The notes beneath the pieces are model-generated. The model was not told the origin of the DNA and ran no database searches. It saw only the letters and a program-made list of their open reading frames with translations. DNA of 64,000 nt from JBHGBM01 sp041946965. Lineage in GTDB: Bacteria > Acidobacteriota > Terriglobia > Bryobacterales > Bryobacteraceae. Location: contig JBHGBM010000035.1 in NCBI GenBank assembly GCA_041946965.1, positions 18,083 to 82,082 on the forward strand, read 5' to 3'. A program made the position numbers and the translations under genes. This document shows, piece by piece, positions 43,757-52,532 of the stretch (position 1 is its first letter; the number at the start of each line of letters is the position of its first letter).

Positions 43757-43899
43757 CCCGAGTTTGGCCACCAGTCTGCGCACCGGCTCGGGACGGTTGG
43801 GGATGGTGCCGAAGCCGTGGACTTCCCCGCTGGGTTCGGCGACTGCAACGGCAATGGCGTCCGCGTGGACATCGAGACAACAAAGCGTATCTTAGACAT
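43757..43899 (-). pseudogene. decayed IS110-family transposase fragment, frameshifted
   Basis: On the minus strand an ATG at 43899 begins MSKIRFV. After a shift of one base the frame continues LDVHADAIAVAVAE and then GTIPNRPEPVRRLVAKLG. These are the N-terminal DEDD-domain residues of IS110/IS1111 transposases, which normally read without a break as F-V-G-LDVH. One G seems to be missing at the shift. Beyond about 43757 the similarity stops, and the rest of the transposase (about 300 residues) is gone. The fragment sits between two TonB receptor genes. Confidence 0.72.
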
Positions 43900-44012
43900 G
43901 AGACCAACTCCCTTCGTATGCGGCACTGCGCCGCGGTCTTCACGACCGGCTCACAGCGTAACCCGCGCGACTGCGAATCGGGGTTGGTCGCCCCATTGTG
44001 ACTGAAAAGGAC

Positions 44013-44041
44013 TTGACAGGTCCGGATATTTGGGATAAACA
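44013..44041 (+). promoter_or_regulatory. sigma-70-type promoter before the second TonB receptor
   Basis: TTGACA (44013-44018), a 17-bp spacer and TAAACA (44036-44041) form one of the best consensus promoters in the window. About 115 nt of leader separates it from the receptor ATG, unlike the near-leaderless genes elsewhere. A 9-bp copy of ACTTGACAG in inverted orientation lies at 43568-43576, on the far side of the IS110 fragment. Confidence 0.6.
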
Positions 44042-44157
44042 TACCCGAGATTGGGTTCGACAGTCCAGCGGGGTACTGAAAAGTCAGGACCACGGATGCA
44101 GAGGTCATCCGTGTGTATCTGTTTTCAGCATCCTGGTGGAGAGGCCTGGAGGTTACT

Positions 44158-47100
44158 ATGCTGCGAACGCTTTTGGGGGCTTTTGCGCTCGTGCTTGTGG
44201 GTTGCTCTCCGGCGCTGGCGCAATTTGATCGTGGAACCATTACGGGCACCGTGGCCGATTCGAGCGGCGCGGTCATGCCCAATGCGGAAGTCGTACTGGC
44301 CAACATGGATACGGGCGTGGTGAGCCGCACGGTGACCAACAACGTCGGCGTGTACACGCTCTCCAACGTCCCGATCGGCAAGTACGAGCTGAAGATCACG
44401 GCGCCGGGCTTCAAGGCATACACGCGCCCGGGCCTCACGCTGACGGTCGGGCAGATCATGCGCCTTGACGTTTCCATGGAACCGGGCCAGGTGCAGGAGA
44501 CCGTGCTGGTGACCGCCGAGGCCACGCTGCTCAAGACCGACACCGCGCAGATCTCGACCACGGTGCAGAGCAACGCCATTAAGGACCTGCCCCTGTCGTT
44601 CGGCGGGGGGCGGGCGATCGAGAGTTTCGCGTACGCGCTGACGCCCGCGGTGGAGGGCAACAACTGGACCTCCTACATCGCCGGAGGCGCGGCGTTCAGC
44701 AAAGAGGTGGTGATCGACGGGGTGTCGGCGACGGCGCAGATCCAGGGCCACGTGGGCGAAACCAGTCCGCCGGTGGAAGCCGTGCAGGAGTTTAGCGTCC
44801 AGACCAGCGGCATGGCGGCCGAATACGGGCACTCTTCGGGCGGCGTGTTCAATTTCGCGCTCAAGTCCGGCACCAACGAACTCCACGGCAGCGGCTTCTA
44901 TTACATCCGCAACGAAGCGCTGAACGCCAACTCGTGGATGAACAACTGGCGGCTCAGCCAGTCTCCGGGCGACCGCCGCTACCGCCGCGCCCGCGACCGG
45001 CAGTTCCTCGGCGGCCTGAGCGCCGGCGGTCCGGTTTACATTCCCGAAATTTACAACGGGCGTAACCGGACCTTCTTCTTCGCCGCGTTCGAGAAATACA
45101 CGACCTCGGACTACCAGTTGAGCCAGAACTACAGCTCGACCGTGCCCGTACCGGAATTCCTCAACGGCAATTTCAGCGCATTGCTGGGCGGCGCCCTGGG
45201 TTCCGACGCTCTGGGGCGCAGCGCGCTGAGCGGACAGATCTTCGACCCGGCCACCATGCGGCAGGTGGGCAGCGCCTGGGTCTCCGACCCGTTTGCGGGA
45301 AACATCATCCCGCAGAGCCGCTTCAGCAACATTTCGAAAAAGATCGTCGAGATCTATCGCACCAATTACCAGCCGATGATCGCCGGCCGGCTGACCAACA
45401 ACTCGGCGATGACCGCCGGCAACGCGCCTTGGTTCCACCAGACGCAGTTCACCACCAAGGGCGATCATGCGTTCTCCGACCGCAACAAGCTGAGCGCGTC
45501 GTTCACCTGGAGCCAGCGGCCGCGCATCCTGACGGACCAGGGCGGCGTGTGGGACCCGAACGACAGCGAGGGCGCGGGCGGCCCCTTCGCCAAGGCGCGT
45601 TTCCAGAAGGTGACGGGGAGGCAGTTCCGCCTCAACGACAACTGGACGGCCACGCCGCGGCTGATCAACACATTCACCTTTGCGCTCAACCGCTACCGCA
45701 ACCCGAGCACCTCCAAACAGTATGGAAAGGGCTGGAACAAGACCCTGGGGCTGGAGAGTTCCACCAGCGCCAGCCTTTTTCCCGAGATTTCTTTCGGCAA
45801 CGCGGTGAACGGCATCGGCATGACCGCCATCGGCTACAACGCCAGCGGCTGGTACGTGGGGAACACCTACATCGTCGGCGACAACGTGGTTTGGGTGAAG
45901 AACCGCCACACGTTCAAGTTCGGCGGGCAGATCTGGAAGCAGCAGATCAACAGCCACTCCGGCCTGGACACGATCAAGTTCGGGTTCTCGAACGCCACCA
46001 CGGGCGTGCCGGGCGCTTCCTGGGCCAACCGCGTCGGGTTCGGCTTTGCCAGTTTCCTTCTGGGCGCCGTGGATAGCGCCAGCAAGGCGGTGCCGTTCGA
46101 CCTTTATGGCCGCCGCGGCTACGTGGAGACGTTCTTCCAGGACGACATCAAGCTGACCGGTCGGCTGACCGTCAACCTGGGGCTCCGCTGGGAGCAGGCG
46201 CAGCCTTTCCACGAGAAATACGGCCACTGGTCCAACTTCAACCTGGACATCGTGAACACCAAGTACAACCAGAAGGGCGCACTGGAGTTTCTCTCCGGCG
46301 GCGGCGATTCCTTCGAGCGGCGGAAAGACTGGAAGGAGTTCGCGCCGCGGGTGGGCGCCGCTTACCGCGTGACGGACAACATCGTGCTGCGCGGCGGGTG
46401 GGGCATCTTCTACACCCCCATCGGGATCAACTACTGGAGCGGCGTGCCCTACGGGTTCGCGCCGGGTTATCGCGGAACCAACGAAATGACGGCCTCCAAC
46501 AACCGGCCGCGCTTTTATTGGGACAGCGGTTATCCCGACCAGTACAAACCCCCCGTCAAAGACGCCGACGCGCTGCCCTGGGGTGTGACTACCATCTGGC
46601 CTGACAGCCTGTTCCAGGGCTACACCCACCAGTACAACGTGAGCTTTGAATACGAGTTCACCGGGAACCTGGTGGGCGAAGTCACGTACATGGGCAACCG
46701 GGGCCGCAGGCTGCACCACGGGGGACTGTTCCGCAATCAGCCGCTGAAAGCAGATTACGAGAACCAGTCCGTCAATCCGACGGCCTGGATCTCCGACGCC
46801 GCCAGCGCTGCTGCCGCGGGCGTGAAACTCCCCTACACGGGCTTCAGCGGGTACGCCGGGATGGCCCTTCAACCCTACCCGCACGTGGCGGCTGTGACCT
46901 GGGGACCCATCTACACCGTGGGCACCAACCTCGGCTCCTCCAGCTATGACTCCTTCCAGTTGCAGTTGACCAAGCGGCTCTCCAACGGACTTGCCGGGCA
47001 GGCTTCCTACACGTTCTCCAAGGCCAAAGGAAACCTGGACACCGCCTTCGACGAGACCTGGGACGCGACCGGGGGCGTTCAGGACATGCGCGACCTGGCG

Positions 47101-47712
47101 CGGGAGGCCGACACAGTGCTCTCCTTCGACCAGACCCACATCCTGAAGGGCTTCGTGCAGTACCAGCTTCCGTTCGGACGCGGCCGCAAGTTCCTGGACC
47201 GCGCGCCGGGCTGGGTGAACTTCCTGGCCGGCGGCTGGGACCTGACGTGGATCTACAAGTACAACACCGGAAAGCCGCTGGGCATTTCGCCCAACGCCTG
47301 GTATCCCGGCTGGGACGGCGCAGTTTACGCCGATTGGAACCAGGGCGTCGATCTCGGGCGCAAGTTCGATACCGGGCGCTTCAACCCCGGCTTGCAGAAC
47401 GATCCGGTGAACCAGTACTTCGATCAATCCGCGTTCTCCAACCCCAAGAACCACAAGCTCGGCACCGGCAAGCGGCGCTACGATCCACTGCGCGGCTTCG
47501 GCTGGTCGAACGAGGACATCGGACTGCTCAAGTACTGGCACATCCGCGAGCGCGCCAGCGTACAATTCCGCGCGGAAATCCTGAACCTCTTCAACCGGCA
47601 CCACTACAACGACCCGAACACCGGCCTCGCCAACACGGCCAACTTCGGCTATGTGACCGGCATGACCGGCAGCCCGCGCAACATTCAGTTGGGGCTGCGG
47701 CTCGGCTGGTAG
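44158..47712 (+). CDS. TonB-dependent receptor with N-terminal carboxypeptidase-regulatory-like domain
   Basis: The ATG at 44158 has TGGAGG (44147-44152) at 5 nt, giving 1184 aa. A signal peptide (LLGAFALVLVGCSPALAQ) precedes a CarboxypepD-reg domain (GTITGTVADSSGAVMPNAEV; YELKITAPGFKAYT). A plug (DGVSATAQIQGHVGE; MAAEYGHSSGGVFNF) and a large barrel follow, ending IQLGLRLGW. It probably imports a glycan or oligosaccharide, since the next gene starts one base after its stop and encodes a GH42-type enzyme. It is homologous to the receptor at 40133 but clearly diverged. Confidence 0.88.
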   Translation: MLRTLLGAFALVLVGCSPALAQFDRGTITGTVADSSGAVMPNAEVVLANMDTGVVSRTVTNNVGVYTLSNVPIGKYELKITAPGFKAYTRPGLTLTVGQIMRLDVSMEPGQVQETVLVTAEATLLKTDTAQISTTVQSNAIKDLPLSFGGGRAIESFAYALTPAVEGNNWTSYIAGGAAFSKEVVIDGVSATAQIQGHVGETSPPVEAVQEFSVQTSGMAAEYGHSSGGVFNFALKSGTNELHGSGFYYIRNEALNANSWMNNWRLSQSPGDRRYRRARDRQFLGGLSAGGPVYIPEIYNGRNRTFFFAAFEKYTTSDYQLSQNYSSTVPVPEFLNGNFSALLGGALGSDALGRSALSGQIFDPATMRQVGSAWVSDPFAGNIIPQSRFSNISKKIVEIYRTNYQPMIAGRLTNNSAMTAGNAPWFHQTQFTTKGDHAFSDRNKLSASFTWSQRPRILTDQGGVWDPNDSEGAGGPFAKARFQKVTGRQFRLNDNWTATPRLINTFTFALNRYRNPSTSKQYGKGWNKTLGLESSTSASLFPEISFGNAVNGIGMTAIGYNASGWYVGNTYIVGDNVVWVKNRHTFKFGGQIWKQQINSHSGLDTIKFGFSNATTGVPGASWANRVGFGFASFLLGAVDSASKAVPFDLYGRRGYVETFFQDDIKLTGRLTVNLGLRWEQAQPFHEKYGHWSNFNLDIVNTKYNQKGALEFLSGGGDSFERRKDWKEFAPRVGAAYRVTDNIVLRGGWGIFYTPIGINYWSGVPYGFAPGYRGTNEMTASNNRPRFYWDSGYPDQYKPPVKDADALPWGVTTIWPDSLFQGYTHQYNVSFEYEFTGNLVGEVTYMGNRGRRLHHGGLFRNQPLKADYENQSVNPTAWISDAASAAAAGVKLPYTGFSGYAGMALQPYPHVAAVTWGPIYTVGTNLGSSSYDSFQLQLTKRLSNGLAGQASYTFSKAKGNLDTAFDETWDATGGVQDMRDLAREADTVLSFDQTHILKGFVQYQLPFGRGRKFLDRAPGWVNFLAGGWDLTWIYKYNTGKPLGISPNAWYPGWDGAVYADWNQGVDLGRKFDTGRFNPGLQNDPVNQYFDQSAFSNPKNHKLGTGKRRYDPLRGFGWSNEDIGLLKYWHIRERASVQFRAEILNLFNRHHYNDPNTGLANTANFGYVTGMTGSPRNIQLGLRLGW

Positions 47713-47713
47713 C

Positions 47714-49816
47714 GTGCTCGCGTTTCTCTTCCTGATGGCGGCCGCAGGGGCGGCCGCCCCCTTTGCGCCGGACAGGATGGACACCATCCTCTACGGCGCC
47801 GCCTACTACCCGGAATACACGCCCACCGACCGTCTGGAGAAGGACGTCGCCCTGATGCAGAAGGCCGGCGTAAGCGTGGTGCGGGTGGGGGAATCCACCT
47901 GGAGCAGTTGGGAGCCGCGCGACGGCGAGTTTCAGTTTGCGTGGATGGAGCGCGCCCTCGACCACCTGCGCAAAGCCGGCATCCGCGTCATCCTCGGCAC
48001 CCCGACCTACTCCATTCCCACGTGGCTGTACAGGAAGCATCCGGAAATCGCGGTGACCCACAACGGGACCGCTCCCCCCCTGGGCAACCCTTACTCACCG
48101 ACGTACCCTCCTGCGATGACGCCGGGGTACTACGGCCCGCGGCAGAATTACGACTTCCTGAATCCCTACTTCCGGCGATACGCCGAGCGCGTGATCCGGC
48201 GGATCATGGCGCGCTTCAAGGACCATCCGGCGATCATCGGGTACCAGATCGACAACGAAACGTTCCCGAACGGCGTATCGACGCCCTACGCCCAGGCTGC
48301 TTTTCTCGAGCGACTGAAGCGGAAGTACGAGACGCCGGAAAGGATCAACCGCCTGTGGGGCCTGGCCTATTGGGGGCAACTTGTGCCCGCATGGGAGGAC
48401 CTCCCGCCGCGCCAGGGCATTCTTAACCCCGGCTACAAGCTGGAATGGGAGAACTTCCAGCATGACATCGTGACGGAGTACCTCGCCTGGCAGGCGAAGA
48501 TCGTGCGCGAGTACAAGCGCCCGGAGCAGTTCGTCACGCACGATTTCAGCGGCGGCGTGCACACCAACCTGGACCAGTGGGCCATCGCGCGCGAGTTGGA
48601 CGTGGTTGGGGAGAACCCGTACTTCGAAACCCAGGGCCGGCTGAACGGGCGCTCCATCTGGTTCACCGGCGACGTGGGCCGCTCGCTGAAACACACCAAC
48701 TACCTGGTGACGGAGACCAACGCGCAGACCATCGGATGGGATTCGCGCACGCAGTTCCCGCCGTATCCCGGGCAGTTGCGCCAGGCGGTCTACACTCACC
48801 TGGCGGCCGGCGCGAACATGGTGGCGTACTGGCATTGGGCCTCGCTGCATTACGGCCAGGAGACTTATTGGAAAGGCATCCTCTCGCACGACGGCGAGCC
48901 GAACCGCGCTTACGCGGAGATGTCGCGCGTGGCCGCGGAACTGAAGAAACTCGGGCCGCAACTCGTCAATCTGAAAAAACAGAATCGCGTGGCCATCCTG
49001 TTCAGCGCGGACTCGGCCAATGCCATCTCCTACATGCCATACAGCGACCGCAACAACTACATGACCGTGCTCGGGCAGATGTACGGCGCACTGTATGACC
49101 TGAACGTGGAGCCGGATTTCGTCCCCGCGGGCGGCGATCTTGCCCCGTACAAAGTGGTGCTGGCACCGCCGCTTTACAGCGCTTCGGACCGCATGCTGGA
49201 GCAGGTTTCCGCCTATGTCCGCGGCGGCGGCCACATGGTAATGGCGTTCAAGAGCGGCTTCACCAACGAGCACTCCACGGTGCGCGATGCGATGGCGCCG
49301 GGTCCGCTCGGCGAGGCGTGCGGCTTTCACTACCAGGAGTTCACCAGCCTCGCCGAGCCCGTTCCGCTGACCCCAGACCCTTACGGCGCCGCGGGGGACA
49401 ACCAGGCCGCGGTTTGGGCGGAGTTCCTGGTGTCCGATGGGGCCGAGACGGTCTTGTCGCTAAACCATCCGCACTGGCGCTTTCCCGCCCTCACGCGCAA
49501 CCGCTACGGCAAGGGCACCCTGACTTACGAGGCGACCGTGCTTACGGACGTGTTGCAGCGGGCCGTGATCCGCGAGGCGCTCGAACGCGCGGGCCTCACC
49601 GGGCCGGATCAGCAATTGCCCGCCGCCATCAAGGTGCGCCATGGGCGCAGCGGAAAGGGCCGCACGCTGCACTATTACTTCAACTTTTCCGATGCCAGCT
49701 CGGAGTTGCGCTACCCGTACGCCAATGGCGCGGAGTTGCTGACGGGCGCCGAGATCGCGCGCGGGCAGACCGTGCGGCTGGCGCCGTGGGAGGTTGCCAT
49801 CGTCGCCGAGCGGTGA
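47714..49816 (+). CDS. GH42-type beta-galactosidase, exported
   Basis: The GTG at 47714 follows the receptor stop by one base. The 700-aa product has a signal peptide (MLAFLFLMAAAGAAA) and the GH42 barrel. ILYGAAYYPEYTP is the N-terminal strand, GYQIDNETFPNG holds the acid/base Glu, YLVTETNAQTIGW the likely nucleophile Glu, and a trimerisation-like domain follows (VAILFSADSAN; VVLAPPLYSASD). The last 60 residues form a small beta domain. It should release galactose or a related sugar from a glycan, and the fusion-like spacing links it to the TonB receptor. Confidence 0.87.
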   Translation: MLAFLFLMAAAGAAAPFAPDRMDTILYGAAYYPEYTPTDRLEKDVALMQKAGVSVVRVGESTWSSWEPRDGEFQFAWMERALDHLRKAGIRVILGTPTYSIPTWLYRKHPEIAVTHNGTAPPLGNPYSPTYPPAMTPGYYGPRQNYDFLNPYFRRYAERVIRRIMARFKDHPAIIGYQIDNETFPNGVSTPYAQAAFLERLKRKYETPERINRLWGLAYWGQLVPAWEDLPPRQGILNPGYKLEWENFQHDIVTEYLAWQAKIVREYKRPEQFVTHDFSGGVHTNLDQWAIARELDVVGENPYFETQGRLNGRSIWFTGDVGRSLKHTNYLVTETNAQTIGWDSRTQFPPYPGQLRQAVYTHLAAGANMVAYWHWASLHYGQETYWKGILSHDGEPNRAYAEMSRVAAELKKLGPQLVNLKKQNRVAILFSADSANAISYMPYSDRNNYMTVLGQMYGALYDLNVEPDFVPAGGDLAPYKVVLAPPLYSASDRMLEQVSAYVRGGGHMVMAFKSGFTNEHSTVRDAMAPGPLGEACGFHYQEFTSLAEPVPLTPDPYGAAGDNQAAVWAEFLVSDGAETVLSLNHPHWRFPALTRNRYGKGTLTYEATVLTDVLQRAVIREALERAGLTGPDQQLPAAIKVRHGRSGKGRTLHYYFNFSDASSELRYPYANGAELLTGAEIARGQTVRLAPWEVAIVAER

Positions 49817-49831
49817 CCGTCCTGGCTGCGC

Positions 49832-49837
49832 TATAAT
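49832..49837 (+). promoter_or_regulatory. consensus -10 TATAAT before the DEAD-box helicase
   Basis: A perfect TATAAT lies 81 nt before the ATG at 49919. No Shine-Dalgarno sequence precedes that start, so the leader may hold some regulation, as is common for DEAD-box genes; this is inference. Confidence 0.45.
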
Positions 49838-49918
49838 AAGAAGCGTATAGGAATTGATCCGCAGACCCCTCTTCCCTCACCGGCAGTCGGCTCGCTGATA
49901 CTCCTTCTGAATCTCTGA

Positions 49919-51115
49919 ATGAAAACTTTCACCGAACTTCCCCTGCCTGCGTGGTTGCAGGCCAATCTCAAAACACACGGATTTACCGAACCCACCCCTA
50001 TCCAGGCCATGGCGATTGAACCGGCGCTGGCCGGCCAGGACCTGGTTGCCACGGCGCAAACCGGCACCGGAAAGACCCTGGCGTTCGTCGTGCCGATGAT
50101 CCAGGCGCTGGCGAAAGACGGATCCCGGCCCGGCGTGCGGGCCGTGATCCTCAGCCCCACGCGGGAACTCGCCATGCAGATCCACGAGACGTTCACGAAG
50201 ATGGCCGAGCGCAGCGGCATCCGCGCCGCCCTGGTAGTGGGCGGGCTGAGCGAGAGCGTGCAGCTCGCATCCATTCGCCGCGGCGCGCAGGTGATCATCG
50301 CCACCGCGGGCCGTCTCTACGATTTTCTGGGCCGCGGCCTGGTGAACCTGGGCGGCGTGCGCATACTGGTGCTGGACGAGGCCGACCGCATGCTCGACAT
50401 GGGCTTCCTGCCCACCATCAAGAGGATCATCGCCACGCTGCCGCGCGACCGCCAGATGCTGCTGTTCTCCGCCACCATCGAGAGTTCCGTGCGTCACCTG
50501 GTGGACGAACACGTGCCCAACGGCATCCGCATCGCGGCGGGCTCCGCGACCAGGCCTGCCGAGCGGGTGGATCTGCACTATTACGAAGTGGAGCAGGAAG
50601 GAAAGCTGCCGCTTCTGGAAAGCATGCTCGAGACCGAAGACGGCTCGTTCCTGGTCTTCGCGCGCACGCGGCACGGCGCCGAGCGCCTGGCGCGCAAACT
50701 GGCGCAGGCCGGCGTCAAGACCGCGGCCATTCACGGCGACCGCAGCCAAAACCAGCGCAACCAGGCCCTGCGCGGCTTCCAGGACGGCTACTACCGCGTG
50801 CTGGTGGCCACCGACGTGGCGGCGCGCGGCATCCACGTGGATAATATCTCGCACGTGGTGAACTACGACCTGCCGCAGGTTCCCGAGGACTTCATCCACC
50901 GCGTGGGCCGCACCGGACGCGCGGGCGCCCGCGGCACGGCCCACACCTTCGGCACGCGCGCGGAGCGCGGCGAGATTGCGCGCATCGAGCGCGCGCTTTC
51001 CATTCGCCTCACCCGTCCCAACGGGCACGAAGCGCCGGAAGCCGCGGCCCCGCGCCGCTGGAGAAGCTTCGGCCCGCGCCGCGGCTCAGGCCGCCGGGTG
51101 GCATGTGTGATGTAG
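49919..51115 (+). CDS. DEAD-box RNA helicase (RhlE-like)
   Basis: The 398-aa protein has all helicase motifs: Q motif GFTEPTPIQAMAIE, Walker A AQTGTGKTLAF, PTRELAMQI, DEAD box VLDEADRMLDMGF, SAT (FSATIESS), ATDVAARGIHVD and HRVGRTGRAG. It is short, ending soon after the core with a basic tail (RRWRSFGPRRGSGRR) that could bind RNA. Such proteins remodel ribosomal precursors or mRNA, often in the cold. The subfamily is a guess. Confidence 0.93.
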   Translation: MKTFTELPLPAWLQANLKTHGFTEPTPIQAMAIEPALAGQDLVATAQTGTGKTLAFVVPMIQALAKDGSRPGVRAVILSPTRELAMQIHETFTKMAERSGIRAALVVGGLSESVQLASIRRGAQVIIATAGRLYDFLGRGLVNLGGVRILVLDEADRMLDMGFLPTIKRIIATLPRDRQMLLFSATIESSVRHLVDEHVPNGIRIAAGSATRPAERVDLHYYEVEQEGKLPLLESMLETEDGSFLVFARTRHGAERLARKLAQAGVKTAAIHGDRSQNQRNQALRGFQDGYYRVLVATDVAARGIHVDNISHVVNYDLPQVPEDFIHRVGRTGRAGARGTAHTFGTRAERGEIARIERALSIRLTRPNGHEAPEAAAPRRWRSFGPRRGSGRRVACVM

Positions 51116-51152
51116 CCCTATACTGAGAAGAGAGCCCACGCGGCCCACGCCC

Positions 51153-51677
51153 ATGTCCATCCTCACCTTCCTCGGCCTCGGCAGCCGGCCGGAACAGGAA
51201 CCTTCTTCGGCGCAATCCGACGCGGTGCGCGAGATTGTGAACGCGCTCGATCGCATAGACGACGAGCGGGCGCGCTTCATCGCCTCCTTCGGCTACATTC
51301 TCAGCCGGGTCGCCAATGCGGACCGGGAGATCACCGCCGAGGAGACCCGCGTGATGGAGCGCATCATCGAGTCCGAGGGGCAGTTTTCGGCGGAGCAGGC
51401 CGCGGTGGTCGTAAAGATGGCCAGGATGCGCAACGAGCTGTTCGGAGGCACCGACAATTTCCTGGTGACCCGCGAGTTCCGCCGGACCGCGACTTACGAG
51501 CAGAAGATCGCGCTGCTGGATTGCCTGTTTGCCGTCTCCGCCGCCAGCGAGGACATTTCGATGGTGGAGAACAGCCAGATCCGGCAGATCGCCAGCGAGC
51601 TCGGGCTGGAGCACAGCGATTTCATCCGGGTGCGCAGTTGCTGGAAAGACCGCCTATCGGTTTTCAGAAAGCAGTAA
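51153..51677 (+). CDS. TerB-like (tellurite resistance/DjlA-type) protein
   Basis: The 174-aa protein is mainly alpha-helical and fits the TerB/DjlA N-terminal fold: FIASFGYILSRVANADREIT with the acidic metal-site residues, RVMERIIESEGQFSAEQ, and IALLDCLFAVSAASEDISM with the second acidic set. It has no signal peptide. TerB domains bind metal ions and are found in stress and defence contexts, but here no other ter gene is present. TATACT lies at 51119-51124, 28 nt upstream. Function is unknown. Confidence 0.78.
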   Translation: MSILTFLGLGSRPEQEPSSAQSDAVREIVNALDRIDDERARFIASFGYILSRVANADREITAEETRVMERIIESEGQFSAEQAAVVVKMARMRNELFGGTDNFLVTREFRRTATYEQKIALLDCLFAVSAASEDISMVENSQIRQIASELGLEHSDFIRVRSCWKDRLSVFRKQ

Positions 51678-51692
51678 CGTCCGCGCCTGTGG

Positions 51693-51698
51693 TATATT
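51693..51698 (+). promoter_or_regulatory. -10-like TATATT before the OmpA-like gene
   Basis: TATATT ends 9 nt before the ATG at 51708, with no Shine-Dalgarno sequence in the gap. Confidence 0.45.
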
Positions 51699-51707
51699 GC
51701 CACGGAA

Positions 51708-52523
51708 ATGAAATACTTCATCGTTGGTCTGTCCATGTGCATGTCCGCGTTCGCCCAGGCTCCCAGGCCGGACGCAAAGGGCTGTCAAGACCCTGCCATC
51801 CTCTCGCGCCTTACCGGCTGCACCATCCTCCGTTGCGACAAGCGGGAGTACAACATTCACAAGATGCCGGTTGGCAAGCCCAACAAGTTCCAGGAGGTGG
51901 AGGGCGCGTACGAGCAGGTGCACTACGGGTGTCCGGCCGGCACCTCCGGGATACAGACATTCCGGAATGCCGAGAACGCGCTGAAGGCGAAGAATTACCA
52001 GATCGTGTACACGGATAATTACTTCAACACGCGGTTCACACTCACGGCGAAACAGGGGCCGCAGTGGGTCACCGTGTACGCCGACGGCCAGAATTATTCG
52101 GTCACCGCCGTGCGGCAAAAGGAGTTGGAGCAGAAGATGCAGGCCAACACCGCGGAGGGCTGGGGCGAGCAGATCAGCCAGACGGGGCGCGCCTCGATCT
52201 ACGGAATCAACTTCGAAACGGGGAAAGCGATCCTCACGCCGGATTCCGAGGTCGTGTTGAACCAGATCCTGCTTCTTTTGCAGAAGCAGCCCGAGTGGTA
52301 CATGCTGGTGGCAGGCCACACGGACAACGTGGGCACGGACGCCGTGAATACGCCGCTCTCGCGGCAGCGCGCCGAGGCCGTGGCGGCGTGGCTGGCGGGC
52401 AAGGGCATCGACCGCTCGCGCCTGGTCGCCGGCGGTTTCGGATCCAAGAAGCCTCTCGCGGACAACGGCACCGACGAAGGCCGCGCGAAGAACCGGCGGG
52501 TGGATCTCATCAAGCTGTACTGA
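51708..52523 (+). CDS. OmpA-family peptidoglycan-binding protein
   Basis: The 271-aa protein has a signal peptide (YFIVGLSMCMSAFAQ), an N-terminal domain of about 120 residues with four Cys (CQDP, TGC, LRC, YGC) that could form disulfides, and a C-terminal OmpA domain (about 155-271). The peptidoglycan-contact residues are in LVAGHTDNVGTDAVN, LSRQRAEAVAAWL and RAKNRRVDL. It probably tethers the outer membrane or a surface assembly to the cell wall. The N-terminal domain resembles the unknown region found in other OmpA-fused Acidobacterial proteins. Confidence 0.85.
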   Translation: MKYFIVGLSMCMSAFAQAPRPDAKGCQDPAILSRLTGCTILRCDKREYNIHKMPVGKPNKFQEVEGAYEQVHYGCPAGTSGIQTFRNAENALKAKNYQIVYTDNYFNTRFTLTAKQGPQWVTVYADGQNYSVTAVRQKELEQKMQANTAEGWGEQISQTGRASIYGINFETGKAILTPDSEVVLNQILLLLQKQPEWYMLVAGHTDNVGTDAVNTPLSRQRAEAVAAWLAGKGIDRSRLVAGGFGSKKPLADNGTDEGRAKNRRVDLIKLY

Positions 52524-52532
52524 CGGCCCGTT

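Noticed and set aside
44125..47787. A 1220-codon open frame on the minus strand over the second TonB receptor
   Set aside because: It is an antisense shadow of the receptor. The translation is rich in Val, Ala, Arg and His with no domain pattern.
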